Positions 1-9,445 of a stretch of 64,000 nt of DNA are shown piece after piece. This stretch comes from Nevskia soli DSM 19509 (GTDB lineage Bacteria; Pseudomonadota; Gammaproteobacteria; Nevskiales; Nevskiaceae), in assembly GCF_000711955.1 (NCBI RefSeq), contig NZ_KL544000.1:1-64000 (forward strand), written 5' to 3'. The notes under the pieces were generated by a model that saw nothing but the letters and a program-made list of their open reading frames with translations, did not search any database and was not told where the DNA came from. The translations under genes were made by a program, and so were the position numbers. Numbering within the stretch: position 1 is the first letter of the stretch; each line of letters starts with the position of its first letter.

Positions 1-398
1 GCGCTGGAGGCGCCCACGTTCATCGGGATCACCTCACCCTGCTGCGTGCGCAGGTGCTCGATGGCGATGCGTACCGAGTCGATGGCCCGCGCCACCTCCA
101 CCTTCGAATCCACCAGTGGCTTGCCGCCCTCGCGCGCCGCCTCGATCGCCAGGTATTCGGCCCGCGCCTTCATCATGCTGGCGGTGCCCTCGAGGATCGA
201 GATGCGCTTGGCCAGCGGCAGCCAGGCATCGCGGTTGCGGTAGAGCTTGTGCGCCGTCGCCAGCGCATGCTCGATGGTCGCGGCATCCGCTGTCGCCACC
301 GTGGCGATGGGCTTGCGGTCGAACGGCGCCAGCACCGTCACATCCGGCGAAGCGCTCTTCGCACCCGGGACCTTCAAGGCATACCGTTCCGTGGCCAT
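1..398 (-). CDS. Aldehyde dehydrogenase family protein (N-terminal part, cut by window edge)
   Basis: Only the first ~132 residues lie in the window; the catalytic Glu and Cys are beyond the left edge. The visible part (APFDRKPIATVATADAATI, then a helical stretch ending in an SVRIAIEHLRTQ-like helix) reads as the N-terminal NAD-binding arm of an NAD(P)-dependent aldehyde dehydrogenase. The ATG at 398 is preceded by AAGGA about 7 nt upstream, which supports this start. Substrate cannot be judged from this fragment. The 5' side faces a REP-like repeat and a REP transposase gene, so it begins its own transcription unit. Confidence 0.8.
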   Translation of the reverse strand, partial: MATERYALKVPGAKSASPDVTVLAPFDRKPIATVATADAATIEHALATAHKLYRNRDAWLPLAKRISILEGTASMMKARAEYLAIEAAREGGKPLVDSKVEVARAIDSVRIAIEHLRTQQGEVIPMNVGASS

Positions 399-526
399 CG
401 CGCGTCCTTGGTTCTGGAGGGGAGGCTTCCGACTCTAGTAGCCGCCGGCGCTGACCGCAACCCCGCGGCGATGACGGCGTCGGCGAAGACGGGCCAAGTG
501 GCTGCCCGTCATCCGAATTTGATGGT

Positions 527-602
527 GCGCAGCGGCGGGCACGGCCCGCCCTACGATTAAAGCGCGAGTACATAGTAGGGCGGGCCGTGCCCGCCGCTGC
601 GC
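527..602. repeat. Inverted pair of REP-like palindromes (distal to transposase gene)
   Basis: A perfect 28-bp inverted repeat, 527-554 against 575-602, separated by 20 bp. Each arm contains its own small palindrome (GCGGGC-ACG-GCCCGC) and carries GTAG at its outer foot (GTAGGGCGGGCC). This is the layout of REP sequences recognised by REP-associated tyrosine transposases: a 5' GTAG tetranucleotide followed by a hairpin. The pair lies next to the 3' end of the transposase gene. Confidence 0.8.
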
Positions 603-603
603 C

Positions 604-1086
604 CTAATCCAGATCAAGATCCGGCGACATATCGCACCAATCCGCCGTATAAATCCCTTGTTTCAGATAGCGGTGAAATGTCGAATACGGCCAATCAAGC
701 GCCCGCTGCGCCAATTGGTGTTTGACCGGATTCCAGTGGACGTAGTCGAAGTGCCGCTGGAAATCGGTTTCGTCGCGAATCAGGTGTTCCCAGAAGCGGG
801 GTTGCCAGACGGAGCGCCCGACTGTCTGGGTAGTAAGTCGCTTGATCGTGGCCCACCGCCTGGAAAAATCCGCGTCTCCCTGCGGTAACGTCCACAGGCA
901 ATGCAGGTGATCGGGAAGCAACACCCATGCATCGACGGTGAACGGCCATCGAGTGCGTGTAGCTTCGATTGCATCGCGCAGGGCATGACGAACTTCGTTG
1001 TTGACCAGAACGGGGGCGCGATTTTGCGTCGTCAGCGTGAAGAAATAAGTCGCCCCTTCGACGCGGGCTCGCACGTAATTCGGCAT
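604..1086 (-). CDS. REP-associated tyrosine transposase (RAYT, IS200-like Y1 family)
   Basis: A 160-residue single-domain protein. DHLHCLW near residue 62 holds the metal-binding HxH pair. The helix FDYVHWNPVKH near residue 118 carries the nucleophilic Tyr of the Y1/HUH transposase fold. RAYTs are domesticated relatives of IS200 transposases that cleave REP sequences at a GTAG foot. The start at 1086 (MPNYVRAR) is chosen because upstream sequence is the proximal REP pair and does not read as protein. Inverted REP pairs flank the gene on both sides (527-602 and 1095-1205). This is a RAYT with its own REPs and not a full insertion sequence, since no target duplication is visible. Confidence 0.9.
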   Translation of the reverse strand: MPNYVRARVEGATYFFTLTTQNRAPVLVNNEVRHALRDAIEATRTRWPFTVDAWVLLPDHLHCLWTLPQGDADFSRRWATIKRLTTQTVGRSVWQPRFWEHLIRDETDFQRHFDYVHWNPVKHQLAQRALDWPYSTFHRYLKQGIYTADWCDMSPDLDLD

Positions 1087-1094
1087 GCCCGATT

Positions 1095-1205
1095 GTAGGG
1101 CGGCCTGTGGCCGCCGTGCACGGCCTACGCGTGACGCGACGGTGGAATCAATCCACCCGGAGTCGCGGATGGATGGTGCGCATCGGCGGCCACAGGCCGC
1201 CCTAC
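1095..1205. repeat. Inverted pair of REP-like palindromes (proximal to transposase gene)
   Basis: Arms at 1095-1116 and 1184-1205 are perfect 22-bp inverted copies. Each begins GTAGGGCGGCC and contains the internal hairpin GGCGGCC-TGT-GGCCGCC. They belong to the same REP type as 527-602, but the stem sequence differs (GGCCTGTGG against GGGCCGTGC). The pair sits immediately upstream of the transposase start codon, so transcription of that gene must cross or start within it. Confidence 0.8.
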
Positions 1206-1260
1206 TATGTGGACGGCGCAAGGGGCGAGTTCATCGCTTTGATTTTTGTGTGTGCCCACA

Positions 1261-1284
1261 AAAAAGCCCGGCATCGCCGGGCTT
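1261..1284 (-). terminator. Rho-independent terminator of rpoH
   Basis: Read on the minus strand, AGCCCGG-CGATG-CCGGGCT is followed by a run of T residues (the A-run at 1261-1266 on the plus strand). It begins about 20 bp after the rpoH stop codon, which is the classic position. Confidence 0.9.
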
Positions 1285-1304
1285 CTTCTCAAACTCGATC
1301 CGGC

Positions 1305-2195
<891 letters not shown>

Positions 2196-2227
2196 GACCC
2201 CCCTGATGTTATCAGGCTTCAACAGGT

Positions 2228-2254
2228 TTGGCACTCGGATGATTGGAGTGCTAA
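2228..2254. promoter_or_regulatory. CIRCE operator (HrcA binding site) upstream of rpoH
   Basis: TTGGCACTC-N9-GAGTGCTAA matches the CIRCE consensus TTAGCACTC-N9-GAGTGCTAA at 17 of 18 arm positions with the canonical 9-bp spacer. CIRCE is the operator of the HrcA heat-shock repressor, best known from groE and dnaK operons. Here it lies 33 bp upstream of the rpoH start and overlaps the candidate sigma-E promoter. No hrcA gene is in the window. Confidence 0.85.
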
Positions 2255-2269
2255 ACACTTGAAAAGTTC
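2235..2269 (-). promoter_or_regulatory. Candidate sigma-E-type promoter of rpoH
   Basis: On the minus strand, GAACTT (2269-2264) is followed after 16 nt by TCCAA (2247-2243). This resembles the extracytoplasmic sigma-E pattern GAACTT-N16-TCNAA used at rpoH in enterobacteria. A start near 2235 would leave a leader of about 40 nt. The -10 side lies inside the CIRCE element. This is inference from motif and spacing only. Confidence 0.5.
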
Positions 2270-2376
2270 AGCCTGAGGCAGCAAACGATGGGGGTGCTCC
2301 GGGGGCGTTCAAGGGCCTGGCCGCAAACTGCTGCGAAAGAGCCCGTAAGCCGCCCCGGAGGCCGCTTACAGCCGGC

Positions 2377-3337
2377 TCAGATGGCCGGTTCGATGTGGCG
2401 CAGGTGGCGGGAAACCGCCCAGAACGCCCCCAGCCAGCCCAGCCCCAGCCCGGCGGCGAAGACCCCGGCCGCCGCATTCAGGGACAGGCCCTGGAGCGTC
2501 GCCTGGCTATCGTACAGCCCCGCCAGCTGCCGTGCCGGCTGCACCAGGGACATCACCCCCGCCTGCACCAGCAGGCAGGCCAGGATGCCCCCGGTCAGCC
2601 CGTACCACAGGCCGGTATAGAGGAAGGGCCGGCGGATGTAGCTGTTGGGGGCGCCGATCAGCTTCATCACCTCGATTTCGTCGCGCCGGTTCTCGATGTC
2701 CAGGCGGATGGTGTTGCCCACCACGATCAGCACCGCCAGGGCCAGGGCGCCGGCGATCATCATCACCGCCCTCTGCACCAGGTCCAGGATGGCGTAGAGG
2801 CGCTGCAGCCACTTCTCGTCCAGCTTGGCCTGCGCCACCTCCGGCAGGGTGCCCAGGTCCTTCAGCAGGGCCTCGGTCCTGGCCTGCGGCTGCTTGGCGC
2901 TGGGGGTGACCACGATGGTCGCCGGCAGCGGGTTGTCCTTGAGGATGTCCAGCGCCTCGCCGAAGCCGGAGAAGGTGCGGAATTCCTCCAGCGCCTGCTC
3001 GCGCGAGATGTAGCGGGCGCTGCTCACCCCCGGCCGCCGGGTGATGTCGTGCGCCAGCTCGGCGCCGCGCTCGGCGCTGACGTCGTCGTTGAGGAACAGC
3101 GACGCGCGCAACGAGCCCTGCAGGCTGTCGCCGGCCTGGCCCAGATTGGCCACCAGGGTGTTCAGCCCGGCGGGCAGGGCCAGGGTGATGCCGATGACGA
3201 AGGCGGTGAGCAGGGTGCCGATCGGGCGCCGCGCCAGGGCCGACAGGGTGCCGCTGATGGCGCGCACATGGTCCTGCGTCATCTTCTCCAGCCACGAGGG
3301 CTGGTGGGCGACGCGCTTGGGGCCGGGCTTGGCGGGC

Positions 3338-3351
<14 letters not shown>
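2377..3351 (-). CDS. ftsX: Cell division ABC-type protein FtsX, membrane subunit
   Basis: 324 residues with the FtsX layout: a cytoplasmic N-terminus, TM1 near 45-67, a periplasmic domain of about 130 residues (FLNDDVSAERGAEL, YISREQALEEF), then three TM segments (about 200-222, 250-272, 295-316). FtsX partners with FtsE at the divisome and activates peptidoglycan hydrolases through its periplasmic loop. The start overlaps the end of ftsE by 14 bp, so the two are translationally coupled. The motif DEIEVMKLIGAPNSYIRRPF before TM3 is the conserved coupling region. Confidence 0.96.
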
Positions 3352-4042
<691 letters not shown>

Positions 4043-4155
4043 TGACGCTTTTTTTGATCTGCGGTGCTGCGGACGATGACCCGGCATCCGGGCCGGCATG
4101 CGGCAAAGAATAGCAACCCGGCGGCAACTTCGTTAAGCGCTGCGGCCGGCCCGGC

Positions 4156-5079
4156 TCAGCCGATCAGCGCATCCACGTAAGCCTCGGCGTTGAACGGCTC
4201 CAGGTCGTCGATCGCCTCGCCCAGCCCGACGAAGCGGATCGGCAGCGCCAGGCGCCGCGCGATCGCCAGCAGCACGCCGCCCTTGGCGGTGCCGTCGAGC
4301 TTGGTGATGGTGATGCCGGTCAGGCCGATCGCCTCGTGGAACTGCACCGCCTGGTTCAGCGCATTCTGACCGGTCGTCGCGTCCACCACCAGCATCACCT
4401 CGTGCGGCGCGTAGGCGTCGTGCTTCTGCACCACGCGCTTGATCTTGCGCAGCTCGTCCATCAGATGACTTTGCGTGTGCAGGCGCCCGGCGGTGTCGGC
4501 GATGACCAGGTCGGCGCCGCGGCTCTTGGCCGACTGCACCGCGTCGTAGATCACCGAGGCCGAGTCGGCGCCGGCGCCCTGCGAGATCAGCGGCACCCCG
4601 GCGCGCACCGCCCAGGTGTTGAGCTGCTCCACCGCCGCCGCGCGGAAGGTGTCGCCGGCCGCCAGCAGCACGTGGCGGCCCTCGTTCTTGAAGCGCGCGG
4701 CGAGCTTGCCGATGGTGGTGGTCTTGCCGACGCCGTTGACCCCCGCCACGAACAGCACGTAGGGCTTGATGAAGGGCGGGATCACCAGGGGCTTGGCGAT
4801 GGGCTGCAGGATCTCCAGCAGCGCCTTCTTCAGCGCCGCGCGCAGCTGCGCCTCGTTCTTGATGCGGCCGGCGCGCAGCTCGGCGCCAAGCCGTTCGGTC
4901 AGCCAGGTGGTGACCTCGATGCCGGCGTCGGCCAGCAGCAGGCGGTCGCCCAGCTCGTCGATGGCGTCTTCCTTGAGCACGTCGGCCGTGAACAGGCGGC
5001 CGAGGTCATAGGTCAGCCAGGAATCGCCGCGGTTGATGCCCTTGCGAAACTTGGCGATCAGGCTCGGGTTTTCACTCAT
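4156..5079 (-). CDS. ftsY: Signal recognition particle receptor FtsY
   Basis: A 307-residue SRP GTPase (NG domain). The N domain covers about 1-95. G1 is GVNGVGKTT at 113-121, then GDTFRAAA, DTAGR at 195-199 and TKLDGTAKGG at 259-268. It docks ribosome-SRP complexes at the inner membrane for co-translational insertion. The long acidic A domain of the E. coli protein is absent, which is common outside enterobacteria. The ATG overlaps the hemL stop as ATGA (5076-5079), so translation is coupled to hemL. Confidence 0.96.
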   Translation of the reverse strand: MSENPSLIAKFRKGINRGDSWLTYDLGRLFTADVLKEDAIDELGDRLLLADAGIEVTTWLTERLGAELRAGRIKNEAQLRAALKKALLEILQPIAKPLVIPPFIKPYVLFVAGVNGVGKTTTIGKLAARFKNEGRHVLLAAGDTFRAAAVEQLNTWAVRAGVPLISQGAGADSASVIYDAVQSAKSRGADLVIADTAGRLHTQSHLMDELRKIKRVVQKHDAYAPHEVMLVVDATTGQNALNQAVQFHEAIGLTGITITKLDGTAKGGVLLAIARRLALPIRFVGLGEAIDDLEPFNAEAYVDALIG

Positions 5080-6365
5080 TTGCCGGCCAGCTCCGCAAAC
5101 GCCTCGCGGGCGGCGACGATGGTCGAAGCGATCTCGTTCGGGCCGTGCGCGGCGGAAACGAAGCCCGCCTCGTAGGCGGAAGGCGCCAGGTAGATGCCGC
5201 GGCTCAGCATGCCGTGGAAGAAGCGCTTGAACGCCTCGGCGTCGCAGGCCATGACTTCGGCGAAGCTGCGCACCGCCTGTGCCTTGGTGAAGAACAGCCC
5301 GAACATGCTGCCCACCTGCACCGTGGTGAAGGGCACGCCGGCGGACTGCGCCGCGTCGCGCAGGCCGTCGAGCAGGGTGCGGGTACTTTGTTCCAGGCGC
5401 GTGTACAGCGCCGCGTCGTCGAGCTGGTGCAGCAGGGCCAGCCCCGCCGCCATCGCCAGCGGATTGCCGGACAGCGTGCCGGCCTGGTACACCGGCCCCA
5501 CCGGGGCCAGCTTCTGCATGATGTCGCGGCGGCCGCCGAAAGCGCCCACCGGCAGGCCGGCGCCGATGATCTTGCCCAGCGTCACCAGGTCCGGCGTGAT
5601 GCCGTAGAGGCCGGCGCTGCCGCGCGGGTGCACGCGGAAGCCGGTCATCACCTCGTCGAAAATCAGCAGCGCGCCGCTGGCGGTGCAGATGCGCCGCAGG
5701 CCTTCGAGGAAGCCGGGTGCGGGCGGCACGCAGTTCATGTTGCCGGCAACCGGCTCGACGATGATGCAGGCGATGCGGTCCGGGTAGGCCTGGAACAGGC
5801 GCTCCACCGAGTCCAGGTCGTTGTAGTGCGCGGTCAGGGTCAGCTTGGCGAACTCGGGCGGCACGCCGGGCGAGGTCGGCACGCCGAAGGTCAGCGCGCC
5901 GGAGCCGGCTTTCACCAGCAGGGCGTCGCCGTGGCCGTGATAGCAGCCCTCGAACTTGAGGATGCAGTCGCGGCCGGTGAAACCGCGCGCCAGGCGCAGC
6001 GCCGACATGGTGGCCTCGGTGCCGGAGTTGCACATGCGCACCTGCTCCAGCCCCGGCACCCGCGCGCACAGCAGCTCCGCCATCTCGATTTCCAGCTCGG
6101 TCGGCGCGCCGTAGCTGACGCCGATCTGCGCCTGCGCCAGGATGGCGTCGCGCACCCGCGGGTTCTGGTGGCCGAGGATCATCGGCCCCCAGGAACCGAC
6201 GTAATCGATATAGCGCTTGCCGTCGGCGTCCTGCAGCCAGGCGCCGTCCGCCGCCGTGATGAAGCGCGGCGCGCCGCCGACCGCACGGAACGCGCGCACC
6301 GGTGAATTGACCCCGCCCGGGATGCTGCGCTGGGCGCGGTTGAAGAGTTCTTCGGAACGATCCAT
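5076..6365 (-). CDS. hemL: Glutamate-1-semialdehyde 2,1-aminomutase
   Basis: 429 residues, PLP-dependent class III aminotransferase fold. It converts glutamate-1-semialdehyde to 5-aminolevulinate in the C5 route to haem. The PLP Lys is K265 in GKIIGAGLPVGAF, and FDEVMTGFR at 236-244 binds the cofactor ring. NSPVRAF near residue 20 and CNSGTEATM near 112 are family hallmarks. The ATG at 6365 (MDRSEELF) aligns with known N-termini; a GTG at 6380 would add five residues. The presence of hemL indicates the C5 rather than the Shemin pathway. Confidence 0.96.
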   Translation of the reverse strand: MDRSEELFNRAQRSIPGGVNSPVRAFRAVGGAPRFITAADGAWLQDADGKRYIDYVGSWGPMILGHQNPRVRDAILAQAQIGVSYGAPTELEIEMAELLCARVPGLEQVRMCNSGTEATMSALRLARGFTGRDCILKFEGCYHGHGDALLVKAGSGALTFGVPTSPGVPPEFAKLTLTAHYNDLDSVERLFQAYPDRIACIIVEPVAGNMNCVPPAPGFLEGLRRICTASGALLIFDEVMTGFRVHPRGSAGLYGITPDLVTLGKIIGAGLPVGAFGGRRDIMQKLAPVGPVYQAGTLSGNPLAMAAGLALLHQLDDAALYTRLEQSTRTLLDGLRDAAQSAGVPFTTVQVGSMFGLFFTKAQAVRSFAEVMACDAEAFKRFFHGMLSRGIYLAPSAYEAGFVSAAHGPNEIASTIVAAREAFAELAGK

Positions 6366-6384
6366 GAAAAGCGTTTCCACATGT

Positions 6385-6461
6385 AGGCCGGGATGTGTGC
6401 AACGAACCCCGGCGATGACCTCGATAGCGCCTGCCGGGATTCGCTGCGCTCATCCCGGCCT
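6385..6461. repeat. Palindromic intergenic repeat between hemL and thiD
   Basis: AGGCCGGGATG near 6385 and CATCCCGGCCT near 6451 form an inverted pair. The right arm is nested in CCGGGAT-TCGCTGCGCTC-ATCCCGG, a hairpin of its own. It fills much of the 187-bp gap upstream of hemL and resembles dispersed palindromic repeats of high-GC proteobacteria. No copy of the same sequence was noticed elsewhere in this window. Confidence 0.5.
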
Positions 6462-6552
6462 GCTTGGAGCTTATCCGCGGACAAGCGTTCAATGCATCAG
6501 TTTACGAACAGCAGCGCGTAGCTGCACCAGCATCGCTCCGGCCTGGAAGAAG

Positions 6553-7335
6553 TCATGCGCTGCGTCCGGGGACACGTCCTGGAATGCGCCGGCCCTGTCC
6601 GACACGGATAGCCCGCTGCAAGGCCTGCTGGGTCCACTTCTGCGCCTGCAGCAGCGCCGCCTCCACCGGCAGGCCGCGCGCCAGCAGTACCGCGATGGCG
6701 GAGGCCAGGGTGCAGCCGGCGCCGTGGAAGGTTTCCGGCAGGCGCGGCCAGGTGTAGCGGCGCGGCGGCTGCCCCGGCGCGTACCAGGTGTTGACCACCT
6801 TGGCGCCCGGCTCGTCGCCGCCGGTGATCAGCACATGGCCGCAGCCGGCTGCGAGCAGGCTGGCGCCGCAGTCGTCGAGCGTGGCGCTGCCCGGGCACAG
6901 GCGGCGCGCCTCGGCGGCGTTGGGCGTCAGCACTGTGACGGCGGCGAACAGTTCGCGCCGCAGGGTCTGCGCCGCGGCCTCGTTGTGCAGCAGGGTGCCG
7001 CCGCCGGCGCGCAGCACCGGGTCGCACACCACCGGCACCGGGCAGCGCCGCAGCGCCGCCAGAATCACCGGCAATTGTTCCGCCCCGCCGAGCAGGCCCA
7101 GTTTGAACGCCTGCGGCGGGCTGTCGCGCAGCAGCAGGTCCAGTTGCTGCTCCAGCAGCGCCGGGTCGGTCGCCACCACCCGCGCGACGTTGCTGGTGTC
7201 CTGGGCCGTCAGTGCGGTGACCACGCCCAGCGCATGGCCCCCAAGGGCGGCAATGCTTTCGATATCGGCTTGGAGGCCGGCGCCGCCGCTGGGATCGAGA
7301 CCGGACAGGCAGAGGACGAGGGGAGGGGAGGGCAT
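6553..7335 (-). CDS. thiD: Hydroxymethylpyrimidine (phosphate) kinase
   Basis: 260 residues of the ribokinase-like HMP kinase family. It phosphorylates 4-amino-5-hydroxymethyl-2-methylpyrimidine and its phosphate in thiamine synthesis. Visible motifs are SGLDPSGGAGLQAD at 11-24, LTPNAAEARRL near 136-146, and FHGAGCTLASAIA near 203-215 with the oxyanion-hole and base region (C208). It precedes hemL on the same strand with a gap of about 190 bp. No TPP riboswitch signature was seen upstream. The upstream side is a large AT-rich gene-free region. Confidence 0.93.
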   Translation of the reverse strand: MPSPPLVLCLSGLDPSGGAGLQADIESIAALGGHALGVVTALTAQDTSNVARVVATDPALLEQQLDLLLRDSPPQAFKLGLLGGAEQLPVILAALRRCPVPVVCDPVLRAGGGTLLHNEAAAQTLRRELFAAVTVLTPNAAEARRLCPGSATLDDCGASLLAAGCGHVLITGGDEPGAKVVNTWYAPGQPPRRYTWPRLPETFHGAGCTLASAIAVLLARGLPVEAALLQAQKWTQQALQRAIRVGQGRRIPGRVPGRSA

Positions 7336-7428
7336 GGCGCAGTTTATCGAAAGGGCGTTTTCCGATCCTCCCCAGCGGCACGATCCGTGCGAAAAAAATC
7401 GGGCTGACCTATTGCTTTGCGCATTTAC

Positions 7429-7437
7429 TTATGCACA
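7429..7437 (+). promoter_or_regulatory. DnaA box match (TTATGCACA)
   Basis: An exact match to the DnaA 9-mer consensus TTATNCACA, in the AT-rich part of the thiD-mtgA gap. A second exact match lies 191 bp away in the same orientation. Confidence 0.5.
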
Positions 7438-7619
7438 TTGCAGTGCAACAAAGGGCTGGAAGGCCCGTCACTACGACATATTTCTGTAAGAATGCAGCAG
7501 AAAGTTGGCAACTTATTGATTTTATTGACTAGTACCGGATGACCATAAAATGCCCGCACCTGTAAAAACCCGCATCACAGCGTGCGATTCGGCATTTGCA
7601 CAGGGGCTTGTCAACAGTG

Positions 7620-7628
7620 TTATCCACA
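7620..7628 (+). promoter_or_regulatory. DnaA box match (TTATCCACA)
   Basis: This is the strongest form of the DnaA box, TTATCCACA, set in GTGTTATCCACAG. It lies in the same island as the box at 7429 and is followed by AT-rich sequence near 7660-7700. Confidence 0.55.
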
Positions 7629-8025
7629 GTATTTGTGCGTGAATGGCGGTTTGCCATTTACACCAATAAGTTACGGCGCTTATTTAAAGTAAATCCTTGA
7701 ATTGGCTTGAATCCGGCGCGGCGCTCCGGGCCTTGTTTTTTCAGCCGCAAAAAGCATTTGGAGCGACCGGCGCCGGCCAGCTATTCACAGGCTCCGCGCC
7801 GGCCAATCCCTGTCGTGGAAACGGCACTGGCCGTCGTTGAGGTAAAGGTCGGATTCGTTGGCGCAAACTCAGCTGCGAACCATGCCCGCCGGCACCGTCG
7901 ATATCGGTGCCGTTCTGTCGTTGCCGGCACTGCCGGCGCAGGAAGTGGTGTTGTAAAGCGCGTTGCGCACCCTGGCCGCCGCCTTCAAGAATCTGTCGCA
8001 GGGCTGGGGAGCCCGGCCCTCGCCT

Positions 8026-8694
8026 CTAGCGCAGGTCTGCCAGGTAGTCCGATCCCAGCAGGCGCATCTGTCCCTCGATATCGTCGGCGCGTTCCTGCAC
8101 GTAGGCGGAAGGCCGGCCGGCGTGCATCTTCTCCGGATTGGGTAGGACGGCTGCCAGCACGGCCGCCTCGTGCGCGTCCAACCGCGCCGCCGGCTTGCCG
8201 AAGTAGCGCTGCGCGGCTTCCTCCACTCCGTACACGTCCGGCCCGAACTGGGCGAGGTTGAGATAGACCTCGAGGATGCGCCGCTTCGGCCACAGCGCTT
8301 CCAGCAGCACCGTGAAGTACGCCTCCATGCCCTTGCGGAAGTAGCTGCGGCCGGACCAGAGGAACAGGTTCTTGGCGGTCTGCTGGCTGATGGTGCTGGC
8401 GCCGCGGAGGCGGCGGTGCTTCTCGTTGTGCTCCAGCGCCTTGTCGATGGCGTCGAAATCGAAGCCGTGGTGGTCGGGGAATTTCTGGTCCTCCGAGGCC
8501 ACCACCGCCAGTCGCGCGGGCGGGGCGATATGCGACCAGCTGACCCACTCCTGGTGCACCGGCCGGATATCCGCTTCCAACATGAAGGCGCTGGTCGGCG
8601 GCGGCACCCAGCGGAACAGCAACACCAGCAGCACGCTGAAGGCGAACAGGCCCAGCACCACCAGCAGCAGGCGTTTCAGGATATATCCGATCAC
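8026..8694 (-). CDS. mtgA: Monofunctional biosynthetic peptidoglycan transglycosylase
   Basis: 222 residues: one N-terminal TM segment (about 8-29) and a GT51 glycosyltransferase domain. The catalytic Glu is E68 in ASEDQKF. Other GT51 motifs are RGASTISQQTAKNLFL near 97-112 and KRRILEVYLN near 136-145. It polymerises lipid II into glycan strands on the periplasmic face. The start is GTG at 8694, overlapping the stop of the upstream channel gene (GTGA, 8691-8694). This indicates translational coupling. Confidence 0.95.
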   Translation of the reverse strand: MIGYILKRLLLVVLGLFAFSVLLVLLFRWVPPPTSAFMLEADIRPVHQEWVSWSHIAPPARLAVVASEDQKFPDHHGFDFDAIDKALEHNEKHRRLRGASTISQQTAKNLFLWSGRSYFRKGMEAYFTVLLEALWPKRRILEVYLNLAQFGPDVYGVEEAAQRYFGKPAARLDAHEAAVLAAVLPNPEKMHAGRPSAYVQERADDIEGQMRLLGSDYLADLR

Positions 8695-9326
8695 GTCGGC
8701 GGACCGTTTTCTTCCGGCGGCAGCTCGTACACAGGCAGCGTCAGGTTCCAGGCGATGGAGGCGAAGCGCAGGCCGGCAATCACCCCCATGCCGAGCAGGG
8801 AGGCGATTTCACGCGAAACCCCCAGGCTGCTGGTGACGACGTAGAGGCTGACGCCGGCGATCGCCGCCGTGGCGTAGATGTTGCCCTTGCGCAGGATCAT
8901 CGGGATCTCGTTGCACAACACGTCGCGCAGCACGCCGCCGAAGACGCTGGTGATGGTGCCCATCACCACCATGATCACGCCGGGGAAATGCGCGTTCTCC
9001 GCCACCTGGGCGCCGCTGATGCCGAAGAAGGCCAGGCCCAGCGCGTCGGCGACCTGCAACGTCTGCGTCGGCGTGCGGAAGTGGCGGGTATACGGCACCG
9101 TCAGCAGGGCGGTGGCGACGATCACCAGCAGGTAGGTGGGGTTGCCGATCCAGAACACCGGCTGGCGGTTGAGCAGCACGTCGCGCACCGTGCCGCCGCC
9201 GATCGAGGTGACCAGGGCGATCACCACCACGCCGAGCAGGTCGAAGCTCTTGCGCCCGGCCGCGATGGCGCCGCTCACCGCGAACACGGCGACGCCAGCG
9301 TAGTCGAGGGTTTGCAGGATCGTCAT
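8691..9326 (-). CDS. TRIC-family cation channel / UPF0126 membrane protein (YicG-like)
   Basis: 211 residues with about seven hydrophobic segments arranged as two repeats, each with a GGG-xxRDxL signature (GGGTVRDVLLNR near 44-55 and FGGVLRDVLCNE near 129-140). This is the prokaryotic TRIC / UPF0126 pattern; characterised members form trimeric monovalent-cation channels. Physiological role in bacteria is unclear. It is coupled to mtgA by a 4-bp overlap. A separate upstream unit (metF) ends about 120 bp away. Confidence 0.88.
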   Translation of the reverse strand: MTILQTLDYAGVAVFAVSGAIAAGRKSFDLLGVVVIALVTSIGGGTVRDVLLNRQPVFWIGNPTYLLVIVATALLTVPYTRHFRTPTQTLQVADALGLAFFGISGAQVAENAHFPGVIMVVMGTITSVFGGVLRDVLCNEIPMILRKGNIYATAAIAGVSLYVVTSSLGVSREIASLLGMGVIAGLRFASIAWNLTLPVYELPPEENGPPT

Positions 9327-9410
9327 GGCGGCGCGAGCATGCCCGCGGGCGCGGGAAAAATCAAAAGGTGCGCGAGAATGACGGGGTGAGGGTGTTTCGC
9401 ATTTTCCGAA

Positions 9411-9427
9411 CGGCGCCGTAGGCGCCG
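9411..9427 (-). terminator. Possible terminator hairpin after metF
   Basis: CGGCGCC-TAC-GGCGCCG (minus strand) starts about 20 bp after the metF stop codon. The following sequence is only weakly T-rich, so termination is uncertain. Confidence 0.4.
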
Positions 9428-9445
9428 CCCGGCTTCAACCCTCTG

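Larger units (their letters stand above)
7336..8025. other. 690-bp gene-free, locally AT-rich island with DnaA-box matches
   Basis: No convincing ORF is found on either strand between thiD and mtgA. Roughly 7390-7700 is much more AT-rich than its surroundings (for example the stretches near 7497-7530 and 7681-7700). It holds two exact matches to the DnaA box TTATNCACA (7429-7437 and 7620-7628) and one near match, CTATTCACA (7781-7789). The right third (7700-8025) is GC-rich and shows no recognisable RNA or protein. Function is unknown; an origin-like or DnaA-titrating locus or a promoter region are possibilities. Confidence 0.5.

Noticed and set aside
4156..6492. A single 778-codon frame spanning ftsY and the hemL region
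   Set aside because: Only the last 307 codons are FtsY. The front part is a shadow of hemL in another frame, and the ATGA overlap gives the real FtsY start.
7336..7500. Possible TPP riboswitch upstream of thiD
   Set aside because: The conserved CUGAGA and ACCUGAUC core was looked for on the minus strand and not found.
7707..8261. 184-codon plus-strand frame between thiD and mtgA
   Set aside because: Its second half is antisense to mtgA, the composition is non-protein-like, and no ribosome site was found.
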